From: Dehalococcoidia bacterium UBA1222
GTDB taxonomy: Bacteria; Chloroflexota; Dehalococcoidia; Dehalococcoidales; UBA1222
Assembly: GCA_002309415.1 (NCBI GenBank)
Contig: DBXC01000007.1
Location: forward strand, 104,210-139,914
Direction: 5' to 3'
DNA length: 35,705 bases
Shown here one piece after another: positions 35,062 through 35,705 of the stretch. The notes beneath the pieces are model-generated. The model made no database searches and was not told the DNA's origin. It was given only the letters and a program-made list of their open reading frames with translations. Each line of letters begins with the position of its first letter. Positions within the stretch are counted from its first letter, which is position 1. Both the position numbers and the translations under genes were made by a program.

Positions 35062-35067
35062 AGTATA
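35062..35067 (-). promoter_or_regulatory. extended -10 box for leaderless XRE-nucleosidase mRNA
   Basis: TGC-TATACT on the minus strand ends 6 nt before the ATG at 35055, the spacing expected of a leaderless transcript. It is only 26 nt downstream of the rRNA/tRNA-Ile terminator. Confidence 0.5.
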
Positions 35068-35093
35068 GCAGAAATGCGCCCATTAAGACGCAT

Positions 35094-35123
35094 AAAAAAA
35101 GCACCCCATCAAAGAGGTGCTTT
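35094..35123 (-). terminator. terminator of the 16S-tRNA-Ile transcript
   Basis: An 8-bp stem AAAGCACC/GGTGCTTT (35098-35105 and 35116-35123) followed on the minus strand by seven U's, 12 nt after tRNA-Ile. It closes the rRNA unit before any 23S gene. Confidence 0.88.
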
Positions 35124-35135
35124 AGATCATATTAG

Positions 35136-35212
35136 TGGTGGGCGATCTTGGATTCGAACCAAGGACCCCAGTCTTATCAGGACTGTGCTCTAGCCTACTG
35201 AGCTAATCGCCC
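35136..35212 (-). tRNA. tRNA-Ile (anticodon GAT) with encoded CCA
   Basis: A 77-nt tRNA on the minus strand: acceptor GGGCGAT/ATCGCCC, D-arm GCTCAGTAGGCTAGAGC, anticodon loop CTGATAA (GAT), T-loop TTCGAAT, discriminator A and an encoded CCA (35136-35138). The other three tRNAs here do not encode CCA. It follows the 16S gene by 128 nt, the usual place for tRNA-Ile in an rRNA spacer. Confidence 0.95.
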
Positions 35213-35340
35213 AAAGAGCCCTTATATATGAAAAAGCCTTAACCACTGGATAGCGAAAGGAAGAAATAGGTTTTTAATAAAGTATCTGGAAACCAGATAT
35301 TCGACCTAGGAGTGGTAGATCAAATCTACAATCTCCCTAG
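35213..35340 (-). other. 16S-tRNA-Ile spacer with processing stems
   Basis: The transcribed spacer has two strong hairpins: GTAGAT/ATCTAC nested in a CTAGG/CCTAG outer stem directly after the 16S 3' end, and TATCTGG/CCAGATA around 35282-35298. They probably guide RNase processing. No gene is seen. Confidence 0.55.

Positions 35341-35705
<365 letters not shown>

Overview
The window looks like a chromosomal segment from a Chloroflexota bacterium, most likely in or near Dehalococcoidia. The grounds are the 3' part of a 16S rRNA gene that is Dehalococcoides-like as far as I can recall that sequence, a 16S-tRNA-Ile unit closed by its own terminator with no 23S behind it, an Asp-box (BNR) surface protein with a C-terminal anchor, and an EF-Tu with a four-cysteine insertion. 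This placement is from memory of the families, not from a search. Base composition is moderate and there are no transposases, integrases, phage genes or CRISPR repeats. It is mostly core genome with a few poorly described genes between.

Layout. Positions 1-4870 hold envelope sugar and lipid genes: three glycosyltransferases (two GT4, one GT2), a CDP-alcohol phosphatidyltransferase and a PimA-like mannosyltransferase. The last two sit as a pair and suggest phosphatidylinositol-mannoside-type lipids. Positions 4960-9634 (minus strand) are the translation/transcription operon nusA-ylxR-infB-rbfA-truB. Positions 9791-13144 encode a 1117-residue secreted, C-terminally anchored Asp-box protein, a good S-layer candidate, with a strong promoter and a leader of about 148 nt. 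A membrane acyltransferase is divergent from it. Positions 14408-19012 (minus) are the large operon tRNA-Thr-tuf-rpmG-secE-nusG-rplK-rplA-[L10 leader]-rplJ-rplL, with tandem promoters and an attenuator.

Positions 19227-23104 (plus) carry a histone-H1-like Lys/Ala-rich protein, a fused MacB-type ABC transporter, and a small coiled-coil protein ending in a CCCC cluster. Positions 23180-26584 (minus) hold a sodium:solute symporter, a universal stress protein and an MshA-like glycosyltransferase. Then come tRNA-Tyr and tRNA-Thr, an M50 membrane protease whose HEXXH motif reads HDYAH, a Pif1-like helicase (plus), lepA and hemW (minus), glnA, and a coupled pair of an XRE-type regulator and an MTA/SAH-nucleosidase-like protein. 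The window ends in tRNA-Ile and the 16S rRNA 3' end.

Two features recur. First, several monocistronic or first-in-operon genes have a -10 hexamer only 6-7 nt upstream of the start codon and no Shine-Dalgarno, which points to leaderless transcripts. Second, CGA is the commonest Arg codon in highly expressed genes such as tuf, which is unusual for bacteria. I see no clear large new multi-gene system. The strongest candidates for something undescribed are the XRE/nucleosidase pair, the histone-like protein, the surface-protein leader with its 5'-end ribosome-binding site, and the altered M50 protease.
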